Assembly (NCBI GenBank): GCA_963971305.1
Contig: OZ020313.1
Span: forward strand, 22,207,260-22,271,259
Length of the DNA stretch: 64,000 bases
Origin: Arcuatula senhousia
Lineage: Eukaryota > Mollusca > Bivalvia > Mytilida > Mytilidae
Reading direction: 5' to 3'
In this document: positions 14,301 through 29,300 of the stretch, piece after piece
Layout: each line of letters starts with the position of its first letter
Numbering within the stretch: position 1 is the stretch's first letter
The notes under the pieces: generated by a model
What the model was told of the DNA's origin: nothing
The model's database searches: none
The model's input: only the letters and a program-made list of their open reading frames with translations
Program-made: the position numbers and the translations under genes

Positions 14301-17300
14301 TTATAAAAATATCAATCGGGATATAAATAAACAAAAAATATTTTAAAATAGAATCTGCCTCATGAACTTCATGGTTGACTGATCTTAGGGAAAAGGGGAT
14401 GTGATACTAGGATTACTTACTAACAGAGTATGGGGTCATTTTAAAACTTTTACACATATGTATCAGGATAACTTCACTCAGATAGTAAAACCAAAGCCGA
14501 ATTATTAAACACCCAATTTAAGTCTGTATTTACACAAGAAAAAGCCGATGAAGTTCTCCCGAAAATAACCGGGGAAAAGTATCCAAAAATCTCAAAACTG
14601 GAAATTACCACCAATGGCGTAGAAAAACTTCTAGCAGGATTAAATATCAGTAAAGCTAGTGGACCAGACAAACTCCCAAATAAGATTCTCAAAACTTGTA
14701 GTACAGAACTTGCACCAGCAGTAACTCACATCCTCAATCAAAGCTTAGAAAGTGGAACCCTACCTAGTGACTGGCGAAATGCCAACGTGTCTCCAATTTT
14801 CAAGAAGGGAAACAAGCACGAAGCCAGCAACTATAGACCTGTGTCATTAACCAGCGTTTGCTGTAAACTGTTAGAACACGTAATATGCAGACACATCCTT
14901 AAACATCTAGAAACTTACAGTATACTTACCCACCTTCAACACGGCTTCAGATCTGGTCATTCTTGTGAAAGCCAACTAATTATTACCATACAGGACATCA
15001 TGAAAAATTACGACTCTAAAATTCAAACATATTTAATTATTTTGGACTTTAGTAAAGCATTCGATACTGTTCCACACACGAAACTGTTACATAAACTAGA
15101 TCAATATGGAATAAATGGAACATTGCTAAACTGGTTAACTTCATTCCTCACCGAAAGAAAGCAATGGGTAGCTGTCGAAGGAGAATACTCATCATCTGTA
15201 ACAGTTGATTCCGGGGTGCCCCAAGGCACAGTCCTTGGGCCACTATTATTCCTGCTCCATATCAACGACCTACCGGAAGTTGTTTCATCACAAGTCAGAC
15301 TGTTTGCTGACGATTGTCTCTTATATCGAAAAATTTTCACCAGACAAGACCAAATCCAACTACAAAAAGATCTAAATTCTTTAGAAGTATGGGCCAAAAC
15401 CTGGGGAATGAAATTTAATGCCATCAAATGCTACAAAATGTCTATTCACAGGAGTGCAAAACCGAAAACCAACACATATTCACTAAACAACCACCTTTTG
15501 GAACATGTGACTGAAAATCCATATCTTGGACTCTTAATCAGTGAAAACCTGAAATGGTCACCTCATATCAACAAAATTTCAAACCGTGCAACATCAACAT
15601 TAGGCTTCCTCCGAAGAAATCTGAAACACTGCTCAAAAACCCTAAAAGAAACTGCCTACACAACTTTAATAAGATCTGTCCTGGAATACAGTGCAACTGT
15701 ATGGGATCCCTATCTAAAGAAAGACATTGACTGACTCGAGTCCATTCAACACAGAGCGGCCCGATTTGTATTCAATGACTATGGAAGAACATCTAGTGTA
15801 ACTGACATGATGAACAAACTAAACTGGACACCGTTATCGGAATGCAGAAGAGAACAACGTCTCATTCTAATGTACAAAATTGTCAATGACCTGATAGCCA
15901 TCCCTGTTGAACCTTATATAACCAAGTGCAAAGGAAGAACACGATCAACAACATCCAATAAACTCCAAGTACAGAGCTGAAACACCGACATTTACAAGAA
16001 CTTGTTTATACCCCGGACAATCAAAGACTGGAACAATCTAAGTGAAAAGTGTACTACATCTCCTACTATCAACTCCTTTAAGGGGGAACTCCGTGGGCAA
16101 GGAGGCTCCCTTAAACAGTAGGACTAGAGCCACATCAACCCCCTGGGCACTATATTCAGTATTGAAGTGCAGCCCAGTATACCTACAGAAACAGAAACAG
16201 AATCAACATACAAAACCCACCATAAAATTATATCCCTGACATCAATCATCTTCATAATGTAGTGATTGCTGAAAAAAAAAAAGTTGTGAGGCATGACATC
16301 TTGTCTTTTCAACATATTTACCAGTAAGACCCTGCATCAAGGATACAGAAGCCTGATAGTTTGCACTGTTTTCAGTTTTCATCTGTCTGTCTGTCCGTCA
16401 ACAACTTTTATGAATGCTATAATTCAAAACTATAAGGAATACAGATTTGAAATTTTACACAGTTATTTAGTACTATTGGAGGAATACCAATACATTGAAA
16501 TTTTATGAAAATCCATTGAATATTTTGGGAAAACTTATGCTAGTATTATTTGCTGACAGTGCCGTTCCTGACTGTATCAGTATTCTAGTCTTGCTATATG
16601 AGTGGCCAAGTGGTCTAAGGTGCTGGTTTAAATACCACACTGTTGATCACTAGCCAATCACCTCTCAGGTGGTGTTCAAGTCCAGCTTGTAATTTAATAC
16701 AAAAAAAACTTCCCCACCTGTATGTGGTTGGGTTTGTCAGCTACCTACCCAATGTTGGTGGTTTCCTCCAGACTCCGGTTTCCTCCACCATTAAAACTGA
16801 CCGTCCTATATTGATCAGGTGTGTGGAAAAGGGCGTTAAACCCTGACACACACAATTTTAAATGCAATGTCATTTTAGAAGTTAATGAGGTAAAGAATAA
16901 TCTTTTATTTCAGGTATCTTGAGGTATTATTAAGAAAAGTTACAGTAAATGCTGGTGCCAGCCCAGTTATATTCTCACCTAACCACAAAGCTTTTGTAAG
17001 TCTGCCTGGAGATGGGAACCAGTTGTTTTCTGCGGAAGAGTATGCAGATCTGACAGAGTTACGGGCCTTGGCTGAGTTGATTGGTCCATTTGGAATGAGA
17101 CATATGGGTGAAAGGTTGATGAGTCATGTAGCAAGTCAAGTAGATGAATTGAAGGTCAGATTTAACATGTAGAAAGAAGTAATATTACCTAGTACATGTA
17201 TAATCAAATGTTCTTCTCTATTAACTTTTTTATTTTATTTTAACCATTCTCACATTCTACCAGGCAATAGAAAAGTGTTAAATTGCCTGGTAACACTCTA

Positions 17301-20300
17301 TTGGCTTGTGACATTTTTGAAATCACAAATACCAAAATGCAAGTTTAAACGGTTAATTTAGATATGCAATTTATTGATATTTCAAGGAGTAACCTCTCAT
17401 CAGTAGCATTTTAATCAAAACATTTGAAGGTCAAATTCCGAAACAGTTGAAAACAAAAAGTACTCAAAACCAAAACTAAGAACAAGGAAGCCAAATCCAG
17501 CACCAATGGATATCGACCATGTGCATTACAAGGAAAGAAACCTGGTGTTTTAATCAATTTTGAGTTCAACAATCGGAAATTTCAGCGACAAAAATATTAG
17601 ACATTTTTTACATCACATATGATTGTACAATTAAAACTGTTGTTGAATTTGTGGCCAGGCAATGGATCAGAACTATTTTCCCCTTGGTATCCAGATCAGC
17701 TCAGGTATTATTGTACAAAAGCATTCAATAACTGTATAAGATGGAACACCAAATGTTGGCAACATTAAGTTCTACACCAAGTCAAACTGTTCTAGTCTAG
17801 AAAAAGGTCTTGCTTAAAGAAACTAATAGGAACATTTTTGTCTCACCTGCGACGAATGTCGCAAAAGGCGAGACTTAGGTATGGTGATTCCGGCGGCGAC
17901 GGCGGCGGCGGCGGCGTCCACAATTGGTTAAAGTTTTTGCTTAAGTCTGTTTTGTGTGAACTAGTTATGTTACACCATTGATATTTGGTATGCAGTTGCA
18001 TCAGCATCAGTACAGATCAGTTTTAAAAGGATTTCACCTGTATGCTCCTGCAGTCACGGTCTACTGACTTTGAAATTTTACACTGATTTGGCCGAGGTTA
18101 ACCTTTTTTCTTAAGTCTGTTTAACATGAAGCACTTATGTTACACCATTGATATTTGGTATGCAGGTGCATCAGCATCAGTACAGATCAGTTTTAAAAGG
18201 ATTTCACCTGTATGCTCCTGCAGTCACGGTCTACTGACTTTGAAATTTTACACTGATTTGGCCGAGGTTAACCTTTTTTCTTAAGTCTGTTTAACATGAA
18301 GCAGTTATGGTACATCATTGATATTTGGTATGCAGTTGCATCAGCATCAGTACAGATCAATTTCAAAAGTATTTTATCTGTATGATCCTGCAGTCACGGT
18401 CTACTGACTTTTAGATTTTACACTTTTTAACTTTTTACTTATGTCACAAGTGTTTTTTATAAAGCAGTTATGGTTCACCATTTATATTTGGTATGCAGCT
18501 GCTTAAGCATTAGTTAAGATCAGTTTAAGGAGGATTTTTACTTCATTTTATACTGTGTCCAGTTGCGACAGGCGAGACATGTCTCTGTGTTAACAGTTTA
18601 TTTATCCAAAATATGCAGTTTTGCAGGCTCAAGAAAAACTTTTTTATTTATTTAGCATCTTTTCTATCAAAAATAACTGTTTTTTTTTTTTTCATTTATG
18701 TATTATTTTATAAACATAAAAAGAAGTATGGTTTTCTTGTGACAGTAGTATTTACTCTTGTCACTGCTTGACCATATATATCTTTTTTTTATTTCATTGT
18801 AGAAACTAGTGGTTAGTAACAAAGATGTTCTACAAAAACTAAGAACAAATTATGACAAACCAGATGTAATGCGAGATCTGTACAGACAGCTAACAAGTAG
18901 GTTTAATTCCAATAAATATGTTACCAGCTTAGAATTTAAGTCCAATTTTCCTGGACAGGAATTAACAGTTGTAGGTTATAAATCAATTTTGATAGGTTCC
19001 TGACCTTGTTTTCAAGATAATTGACGATCAAATATTGGCTTGAAAAAGTTTTCTCTGACTTTTTTATAGGTTTAGTATTAGTACTATTTAGCTGTTAAAA
19101 CCCATGACAGAATAAATAGGATTTGATAAATAACTTCCTTAGGATATATCAAAGACATCTATAAAAGAAAATAGGGGGTTCATACCCTATTTTAATGGTG
19201 CAAAAATAGAAAAACTTGCTTAGGTCATCTGACAAATTCAGTCTAATAAAAACTTTTGTCAAGTATCTTCTTGAGATGAAATTTTTAGCAGGGTGGGGTC
19301 CCATTACGTGGGATTTGATTTTAGGTCTGTCACTCATCTACTTCCTGTTTGACAAAATACGGCCATTTTTTTACTTTCACAGATTTTCCTCAATATGCAT
19401 ATATGATACATTGTATGGTTTTGTACGTTTTCTTTGGATTACATGAATGCAGTGCATTGTAGGTTTTTGTGTTTTCTGTAATATAATGATCATTTGTCTG
19501 ATTTGTTCTCAAATCCCAATGGATCAACATTGATTGATTTTCTTTGCCTCCACATAGATGTACTTATAAGTTTTGAGTTATATTTAAAAATAAAAAAATC
19601 TGTCAAAGTAAAAACTGGCAGGATTTCCTTTAATAGGAAGTAGGTGAGTGACATACCTGAAACCAAATTCCACGTTATAGGACCCCAACATGATGCTGTA
19701 TACCAAATATCAAGTAGCTATATGATTATTAGTTGCGAAAACTGTTACGAAAATTTCTTTCCCACTGGCATGCCCACCTGCTAGCCTTCCCGACATTCAC
19801 CATTTTATAAACCGGATTTTTCACTCTGTGAAATTGGGCCAAAAATGAAGCTTGCAAATTGTATTAAAGTTTGATATTGTCACTGCAGTTGTATATAACA
19901 GTTTAATTAAATTTTAGATCCTAGTAAGAATGCTTCTTCGGGTAAGTTCAACACTAAATAATCACAAAATTTATATTGCTTATGTCTGCTTCAATAGAAT
20001 GCTGTGTCTGCTCAAGACATATAACCAGTACTGCATGATTTAGTTATTTTGGTTGCTGCTCAGCTGAAGTAGGAATGTGTTTGTGCTGCAATCAGTATGA
20101 TCTCCATAACTTACAATGTCTTCATAGATCTTTTTGACAATAGTACTAGTGTTGGACATTATACGGATCCCTTTGGGTAACAACAGAGTTTAAAAAGCAT
20201 GAGGTGAAACAAATCAATCTTAATCAACTGATATAATTGGTCTTTTATAACATATTAAGACTTCTTAGAGTAGTGTAGCTAGCCATTCCTACAAGGATAT

Positions 20301-23300
20301 ATGTCAGGTTTTCTAGGACCACTCTTTCAGGCAATTCCTATAAGAATATATGTCAGGTTTTCTAGGGGTACTCTTTCAGGTAATTCCTATAAGAATAAAT
20401 GTCAGGTTTTCTATGAGCACTCTACCGCACAATTCCTAAAGGAATATATGTCAGATTTTCTAGGGGCAGTCTAGCAGGCAATTCCTGTAAGAATACATAT
20501 AGGATTTTCTTCAGGCACTCTGGCAGGCAATTCCTATAAGGATATTTGACAGGTTTTCTAGGGGCACTCTTTCAGGCAATTCCTACAAGGATATATGTCA
20601 GGTTTTCTAGGCAATTCCTATAAGAATATATGTCAGGTTTTCTGGGGGCACTCTATCAGGCAATTCCTATAAGAATATGTGTCAGGAATTATAAGGGCAC
20701 TCTTTCAGGTAATTCCTACAAGAATAAATGTCAGGTTTTCTAGGGGAACTGTATCAGCAATTCCTATAAGAATATGTCAGGTTTTCCAGGATCAGTATAT
20801 AAGGCAATTCCTACAAGGATATATGTCAGGTTTTCTAGGGGTACTCTCTCAGGCATTCCTATAAGATTATATGTAAGGTTTTCTAGGAGCACTTTATCGG
20901 GCAATTCCTATAGGAATATATGTCAGGTTTTCTAGGGGCAGTCTAGCAAGCAATTCCAATAAGGATACCTATAAGGTTTTCTTAAGGCACTCTGGCAGAT
21001 AATTCCTATAAGGATATTTGACAAGTTTTGTAGACTCTGGTAGGCAATTCCCAGAAGGATATTTGACAGGTTTTCTATGGGCACTTTAGCAGGCAATTCC
21101 TATACAAGGGTATTTGTCAGGTTTTCTAGGAATACTCTGACAGGCAATTTCTTAATTCCTCTAAGGATATATGTCAGGTTTTAGGGACATTCTAGCAGGT
21201 AATTCCTATAAGAATATAATTATGTCACATTTTCTAGGGGTACTCTAGCAGGCAATTTCTTAAAGGATTTATATCAGGTTTTCTAGGGATACTCTGGCAG
21301 GGAATTCCTATAAGGATATATGTCAGGATTTCTATGGCTGCTTTTGCAAGCAATAAAGACTATTTTCATGTTTGCTAGGGGTACTATGAAAGGTATTTCC
21401 TATAAGTACATATGTCAGGTTTTCTAAAGGCACTTCCTTCAAAGTGATGTGTCAGATTACTGTATCTAAGGGTATTCTAGCAAGCAATGTGTACAAGGAT
21501 ATAAGCCAAGTTTTCTAAGGATACTATAACAGGGTATTCCTATTAGGCTACTGGTATATATCAGGTTTTCTACAGGCACTTAATCTGGCAATCACATAAG
21601 GATGTATGTCAGGATTTCTAGGGGTACATTAAAGGGCAATTCATTAATTCCTATACAGATATATATTAAGTTTTCTACGGGTACTCTGACAGGCAATTCC
21701 TATATGTATATATATATCAGGTTTTCTAGGGACACTCTAGCAGGCAATTCCTATAAAAATATATGTCAGGTTTTCTATGAAAACTATAGAAGGTAATACC
21801 TATAAGGATATATTTAAGGTTTTTAGGGATACTCAGACAGGGAGTTCTATAATAATATATGTCAGGATTTTTATGGATATTCTAGCAGGCAGTTTCATTA
21901 AGTCTGTGAGTCAGATTCTCTATTGATTCTCTTGCAGGCAATTTTTACAAGGATACACTAAATATGTTACATTTTTAGGGTTATTCTAACAGGCTTTTCA
22001 GTAATACTGAAAGTACTAGTAGAACAGCATGCAAGTTTTGGCATCATTCATGTCTTTTGAACTTAAGCATTATTGAATTTTCTACATTAAGGCATGTAAA
22101 AAATGTTATGGGTTGTTAATTATCATGTTTTAGGCATGTTAAGCATTTTTAGTCATATGTTTCATATGATTCCATCCTTTTGTCCTTTAGATACCTGTAT
22201 TATGTTTTATCTATAATTATTGTATCTGGAGAAATTTCCTTTTAGTGTCATAAAAATTATCTCATCTAAGATATGGCATCACTTTCTCTCATCTCATGTC
22301 ATCTAAGACAAATCTTACTCAGGTATCATCCATTATCTGAATGTACATATATGTGTATAAGGCATGTTTATTGAAGACTTTTTGGTGTATGACTTTTTAT
22401 GTTGCATGTTGTCCTTTGAAAGGTGTCATGATTTAGTTTAATAAGCCTATTTTTAGGTTGTTAATTTGACTTCAGTTTTAGAAAGTTTAGTTTTTGTTCA
22501 AATATTTGCTTTCTGTTTTAGTTTTGAATATTAATCACAAACAAGTCTGAGATTATATAATACAAAGCCATTTTAGACTTAATTAGCATTTTATTTGTTT
22601 TTTTGATGTTTTGCATGATGTGAATTTTTATTTTTTTATTTTGTAACCTGTGTCATCTCTAGAATTCCACAGCCTTGCACAGAGTAAGTGAAGTTATTTT
22701 GTATTTTGTGTATTTATTTACATGCAACAAGTTTTCATGCCTCTCCGCACAATATAGTTTAATGAGGTATCGTTTTGTTATTAGAATAGTAATTTCATTG
22801 GTTTATAAGGAATGTCATGCACAGAAGTTATGGAATATTAGGAGTAATATTGCTTTACAAGTGTAATTTATAGACTTTCCTTGAATTTAAAGCCTGGTAT
22901 TTGAGGGGTCTTTTGAAAAATCCTAGTTCCAGGTAATTTATGGGAGTCAACAGCTAAAGGTGTATCTGTATTTGACCCATCAATTACAGAAACCATATTT
23001 ATTTTTTTCTTACAGGATAACAAACTTTATTCTCTTGTCAAACATATGCCTGTTTTATCCATGCACATGTATTCTGTTTGGTTTTCTCCAATTTTCTCCT
23101 TTGAATCCTTGTTGTCTGATATTTCGAAAGCAAAAAACTTTTATTAGTCTGTTAGTGCCTCTCATATATATGTTATATTTTGTGTAGAGTTACATTATTT
23201 ATTCTGGCAAGTTTCAGTCCATATCTTTTTAAGTTTCATATGTCTGTCCCCAGCAATTTCAAGTTATAATAGACAGCATGAACCTGCATCTTCTCATCTA

Positions 23301-26300
23301 AATGAGTCACTTATTTCCACTTGAAGTGTGATTTCTACATTTGATACATCTTTTTTTCTAGATTATAGGCTGATGAATTCTTATAACTGTTTCATGCTAT
23401 TGTCTTGACTGTTCAGTGGTACTGATCCTATTCAAACTTCTATGATTTATATCACTGGAAAATTGCCAGTTTGTGTGAAGTTGTATTTTGTTTCCATGAA
23501 AATGAGTCCATGTTAAATGGCAATAAAGAAATATCTGATGAAAACATTGAATTTTGATTATTAACAGTTTATTAATGTTAATGCTTACTGTTAACATAGT
23601 AATATAAATTATTGTTTATGAAAATCAGCAAAATTACAATACTTATATCTAAACAACATGAATGTACAATATTGAAAAACTATGAAAATCAATACCCACA
23701 AAATGGTCATTAGAAATGAATCTCAATAAAAGTTCTAGTTTTTCTTTAACAAATATCCCAAACTACAACTGCTAACCTTATCCTAACTGTCTGGTTGTCA
23801 GCTTTTGTATTTTCAATTTAATTTTAATTCAAATGACCCAGGTATATGGGGTTTTTATGCCCCATCTACGAAAGTAGAGGGGCATATAGTGTTTGGTCCG
23901 TTCGTCCATCCCTCTGTCCGTTTGTCCGTCCCTAATCCCCATATTTTCAAATTCCCACTAATACTGATAAATGCCACATCAATTATATTGGTATGGTAGG
24001 TGCACCTAGTGATGCTAAGCACAATGCATGCTTAGGATGCTGGATGTGATGTATATTTTCCGCATGAATGACCACTTACAGAAGAATGGTATTCCCACTT
24101 ACTGACAAGTGGCACATCAACCATATTGGTATGGTAGGTGCACCAAATGATGCTTATCACAATGCATGCTTCGTAATGCTGGATTTGACCTATATTTTCT
24201 GCATGGATGACCTCTTACAGAAGAAAAGTTAAAGTCCATTCCCACTTACTGACATGTGCCACATCAACTATATTGGTATGGTAGGTGCACCTAATGATGC
24301 TAAGCACAATGCATATGCATGCTTCAGATGCTGGCTGTGACCTATATTTTCCGCATGAATGACCACCTATAGAAAAATGGTTAAAGTCCATTCCATCTTA
24401 CTGACAAGTGCCATAGAAACCATATTGTTATGGTAGGTGCACCTAGTGATTTGCGGAAAAAAAATAAATGTTGTGAGATGGGGCATTATGTCTTTTGGAC
24501 ATATTCTTGTTCAAGTAGTAAGATGTTGTCCCACTAGCTGTTTGTCATACAAATCACTTTCAAATTCTTCAACTCAACATTTGTAATGTGCCTTTCCTAA
24601 GCCAGGAATCTTTATCAAAGCTTATGGTTGTATTTAGTCGAATTTATGTAAATTGTTTTTGTCAAGAAGAGGGTCTTTCATTGCACTGTAGGATTGGGCT
24701 TGAATCATATGTTATTTATTTTCAATCCAGGGGCCAATTGAAAGACAGCAAGCAGCGACCACTGGTCACATTGAAGGCTGCTGGCTGTTTTCCATTGTGG
24801 ATGTTTTAAATTTACGTTTATATTGTAGGTTGTGTCGCGTACACTTATTCCACATCTCATTTTCTTCTATACATACAATGGCTCAACAAGTTGTGCTCTT
24901 TGAAGCTTATTTTTATGCATTTTTATCCCCCAACTCTATCACAAACAAAGTTGGGGAGTATATAGGAATAAAAGGTTAGGTATTTTTGCATATGGTTTCT
25001 CTATTCTGGCTTTGTCTTTCAAACTACCTAGAATTGATGCCTCACATAACTTCTGCAAATTTAAAAGAATAAATTCAGCAAATTAATGCATGCTTATTTT
25101 GTATAAGGTTAACAACAATGTAATTTGATAGCATTCTAACCACCGGTATGTGCTCTGTTTGAATAAAGAATTTATAATTATCATTTTTATTTGTCAAAAA
25201 ACATGGCTGCAGTTGCTAAAAATAGACCAGGGGGTCAGACAACTGTTTTTGGCATGTAAATCAATAAGAATAAGAGATAGAGAAAATCTTATGACACCCT
25301 TCTTCTTCAGCATCAAAAGATCTTAACAACAGTATTCTTTAAGTCAAAGTTACATGTATGTCAGATGCCTTTACAGGGGTTATTTTTGAAGATCAAAAAG
25401 AGCATTTTTTTCATGTTTTTGTCCTATAGGATAAAAACGATTTTAGATAGAGAAAAGCTGTTGCTTGTTTAAACCTTCAACTCATTAATACCTTCAAAAG
25501 TCCCTATTGGGCCGAAGTTGTCAGATGACCCCTTATAGAAGTACCTTATGGCTAGAGGACCAGTTGAGCAATTCAGGCTCCAAACCTCTTGTTATTGTTC
25601 CCGTCTTTCTGCAAAAGCCGCTAGGGAAGTAGAGAATTTGGTGATACCAACTGTCATTCTGTCTGGATAATTTTTTGAATAACACCATGATAGAATTTAA
25701 TGAAACTTAAATTTCAGCAGAAGCCTATTGATTTTGGGGTTAATAGGTCAATTGTCAAAGTCACATATATGAAAAAAAAGTTTGATGTTTCACATTTTCC
25801 TACAAAATTGATTAATTTCAACATTCTAATCCTTTATTTTTCTTTATTTATTTTAGAAAAAAAATATTACACTTACCATTGTTGCACTAATTTTATCTCC
25901 CCTTTTTGATGAGGAACCATGTTGATTTTTTCTTGACCTGCCTTCAAACTATGTTTGGGAATCCATCTCCTACTGTAACTGTTATTTATGTTGTAAATTG
26001 AACATTTCAGCTCTACTTCATGAAGCAATCAAAATTACAAGAAGTTCCAGACAATATTTTTTTGCTAAGCTACATGCCAAATTGTCTATTCAAGACGCAT
26101 CAGATACGTTCCACCAAAAGATTAAAAATGCCAAATACTATATATTCATGAAGAGCATAGAATGATTAAACTGTCAAACTGGGAACTAAAGTATGGCTAG
26201 GATCAGCCTATGACTGGGGAAGGAAGAACCAAAGGAGTTTTAACAATTTTGAAATTTATATATAAACAAAATTTCTTAGCTTTGATGTGTTCTTCTACAC

Positions 26301-29300
26301 AAAAGAATATATGCTGGATTGGGCTGACCATTTAAGGAATTAAAACTCTTTTAATCTTCCATCACAGATGTTAGAAATTAGAATTTCTAACATATTATAG
26401 ACAATACATTTTGACATGCCTGACACGCTTTATCTATTCAAGACTCATCAGAGGTGCTCTACCAAAAGATTGAAAATGACACACTATATGAATATGAGGG
26501 CATAAAACAATAATACCCAACAAATGATGCTGAACTGGGGACCAAATTTTGACTTAGATCAACATTTGTCTGGGGTAGGAAAAAACCTTAGAGGTTTTGA
26601 CAATTTTGAAATTGAAACAGATTATTTCATAGAAAAAAGCTTTATTATATGGCATAATTAATCCTATCTATATTTACAGATGTTGATAGTGTGATATTGA
26701 GGATGACCATCATTGGTGTTCTATTGTCCTTCAGACAGCTTGCACAGGAGGCTCTATTAGATGTAAGTCTGAAAAAAAGGACCTTTGATGATCAATGTCA
26801 AATGTACTTATTATGTTGAAAAATAACAACATATATTATCATTTGAACAATACTTGAACTTTATCTACTTTGATAGAGGTGTAACAATTGGAGTAAATGG
26901 ACATTTGAATGTTGTTAGTCCTCAAGGGCCAAGACCAAATTGGTAGACATAAAATCATCAAAAAAACAAATCACATAAAGTACAAAAACACATATAATCA
27001 GCACTGTCAGAACTTGATTTATTTTAGGGTTAATTCATTATTATCAAAGTCTATAAATGTTTTATTATATGAATACCAAAATAACAGGAAGATAAGAAAA
27101 TATATAGAAAATGATAAGCCTTTGAAATTGCTGTAAAATATCCAAACCTTTATTTTTCCAGAAATTGTATAAATGTCTGAAATCTTGTAGAATTAAATCA
27201 TATTTTAGTCTTTAACAGAACCAAAATCTGAAGACATGGTTTTCTTAAGCAATGTCATCAAGAAGAACATATTTTTTAGGAACTCTTGTTGATAAGTTGA
27301 TGTCAAAAATACATCCTATGACATCAAAGTCATGATTCTATTTTTTTTCCACTGAATAGTGTTAAATATTCTATTTTTAGGTACTCAAATGTCAGTCTTT
27401 TTTTAACTATTTTCAGGTTAACCTACCATCTGCTAATACTTTTCATGTTATCCTGCCTACCCTCCTTTCCAATGTAAATTTGTGATGTCAAAATTATCCT
27501 TTCTGTTTAAACAATAATTTATCTTAGTCCAGAGCAGTACAAACTTATTCCAAATAAACCAATAAAATTCAAAATATCTTCTTCATATTGTAAAAATCTA
27601 ATGAATCAGTTTAGAAATGAATTTCCAATAATTTTATGTAAAATTGAAATTTTGGTTGATTTGATTGGGACATATTTTGAAGCATCAATTTTGGCAAACC
27701 ACTGTAAACTTTTTCAATTGGAAAAGATGTTTTACAGTACTAACTTTTAAGTGACATATCATTTCATTTTTTAACCCACCTGGACCGAAGGTCCATGTGA
27801 GCTATTACCATCACTTGGCGTTCGTTGTCGTCTGTCATCGTCATCGTCGTCTGACGTCCGTTAACAATTTTTCAAAAATCGTCTCCTCTGAAACTACTGA
27901 ACAGAATTTAATGAAACTTGGTATGAATGATCCTTAGAGTGTCCTGCACCAAGCTTGTGTTTCGATTTTTGATCCGTCAAAAAAAATGGCCACTGTTACT
28001 AAAAATAGGCCAGGGGGGTCAGACTACTGTTGTTGGCTTGTAAATCAAAAGGTATAAGAGATAGATGAAATCTGATGCCACCCTACTGCCTCAGCATCAA
28101 AAGTTCCACAAAAGTCTCCATTTGGTTGAAGTTGTCAGATGATCCCTAATAGGGGTTACAGCCCCTTTAAGGTGAAAAATAGCGTTTTTTCATGTTTTTG
28201 GATAATAGAATGAAAACTATTGCAGATACAAAACAGCTGTTGCTTGCTTAAATGTTCAGCTCATTTAACTCTTCACAAGTCTCCATAGGGTCGAAGTTGT
28301 CAGATGACCCCTTATAGGGGTTACAGCCCTTTAAAGGCAAAAAAGAGTGTTTTTTGCCTATAGAATGAAAGCTATTACAGATAGGGAAAAGCTGTTGCTT
28401 GCTTAAATGTTCAGCTAATTCAGCTCTACAAAAGTCTTCATAGGGTTGAAGTTGTCAGATGACCCCTTCTAGGGGTTACAGCCCCTTAAAGGCGAAAAAA
28501 TAGTGTTTTTGGCCTATAGAATGAAAGCTATTGCAGATAGAGAAAAGCTGTTGCTTGCATTAATATTCAGCTTATTAAGCTCTACAAAAGTCTCCATTGG
28601 GTCAAAGTTGTCAGATGACCCCTTATAGGGGTTACATCCCCTTAAAGGCAAAAAATAGTGTTTTTGGCTTATAGAATGAAAACTATTGCAGATAGGGAAA
28701 ACCTGTTGCTTGCTTAAATGTTCAACTAATTTAGCTCTACAAAAGTCTTCATAGGTTTGAAGTTGTCAGATGACCCCTTATAGTGTTTATGGACTATAGC
28801 AGATAGAGAAAAGCTGTTGATTGCTTTAATGTTCAGCTTATTTAGTTTTACAAAAGCATAGGGTTGAAGTTGTCAGATATTATAGCCCCTTAATTAACAT
28901 GATTTCATGTTTTTGGCTTTTATAATGAAAACTGTAGCAGATAAAGAAAAGTGGTTGCTTGCTTAAATGTTCAGTTCATTAAGCTCTTAACAAAAGTCTC
29001 TATAGAGTCAAAGTGTTCAGGCGGCCCTTAACATAACATATTGCACTTTTTTGAACATAACATTTTGCACATTTTTGGCCCACAGAATGAAAACTTTTGC
29101 TGAAAGAGAAAAGCTGTTGCTTGCTTAAATGGTCAGCTTATTTACCTCAACAAAGTTTTTCATAGGGTTGACATCAAGACCAGGTGAGCGATTCAGGCTC
29201 CTGGGAGCCTCTTGTTATATCCTTACAACAATATATGCCCCCTGCATTAACATGGTGGGGGCATTAACTTTAACTCATGTCTGTCCATACGTCTGACAAA

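Noticed and set aside
15101..15427. Minus-strand 108-codon ORF
   Set aside because: Antisense shadow of the reverse-transcriptase frame.
16596..16690. Functional tRNA gene
   Set aside because: Only the A and B boxes are recognisable; stems do not close and a SINE body follows.
18897..18902. Alternative donor of exon I four bases downstream (AGTAG|gtttaa)
   Set aside because: Joined to exon J it gives an immediate stop; the upstream donor (A|gtaggt) keeps the conserved frame.
20285..21990. CRISPR-like array
   Set aside because: Tandem units are contiguous without unique spacers and the genome is animal.
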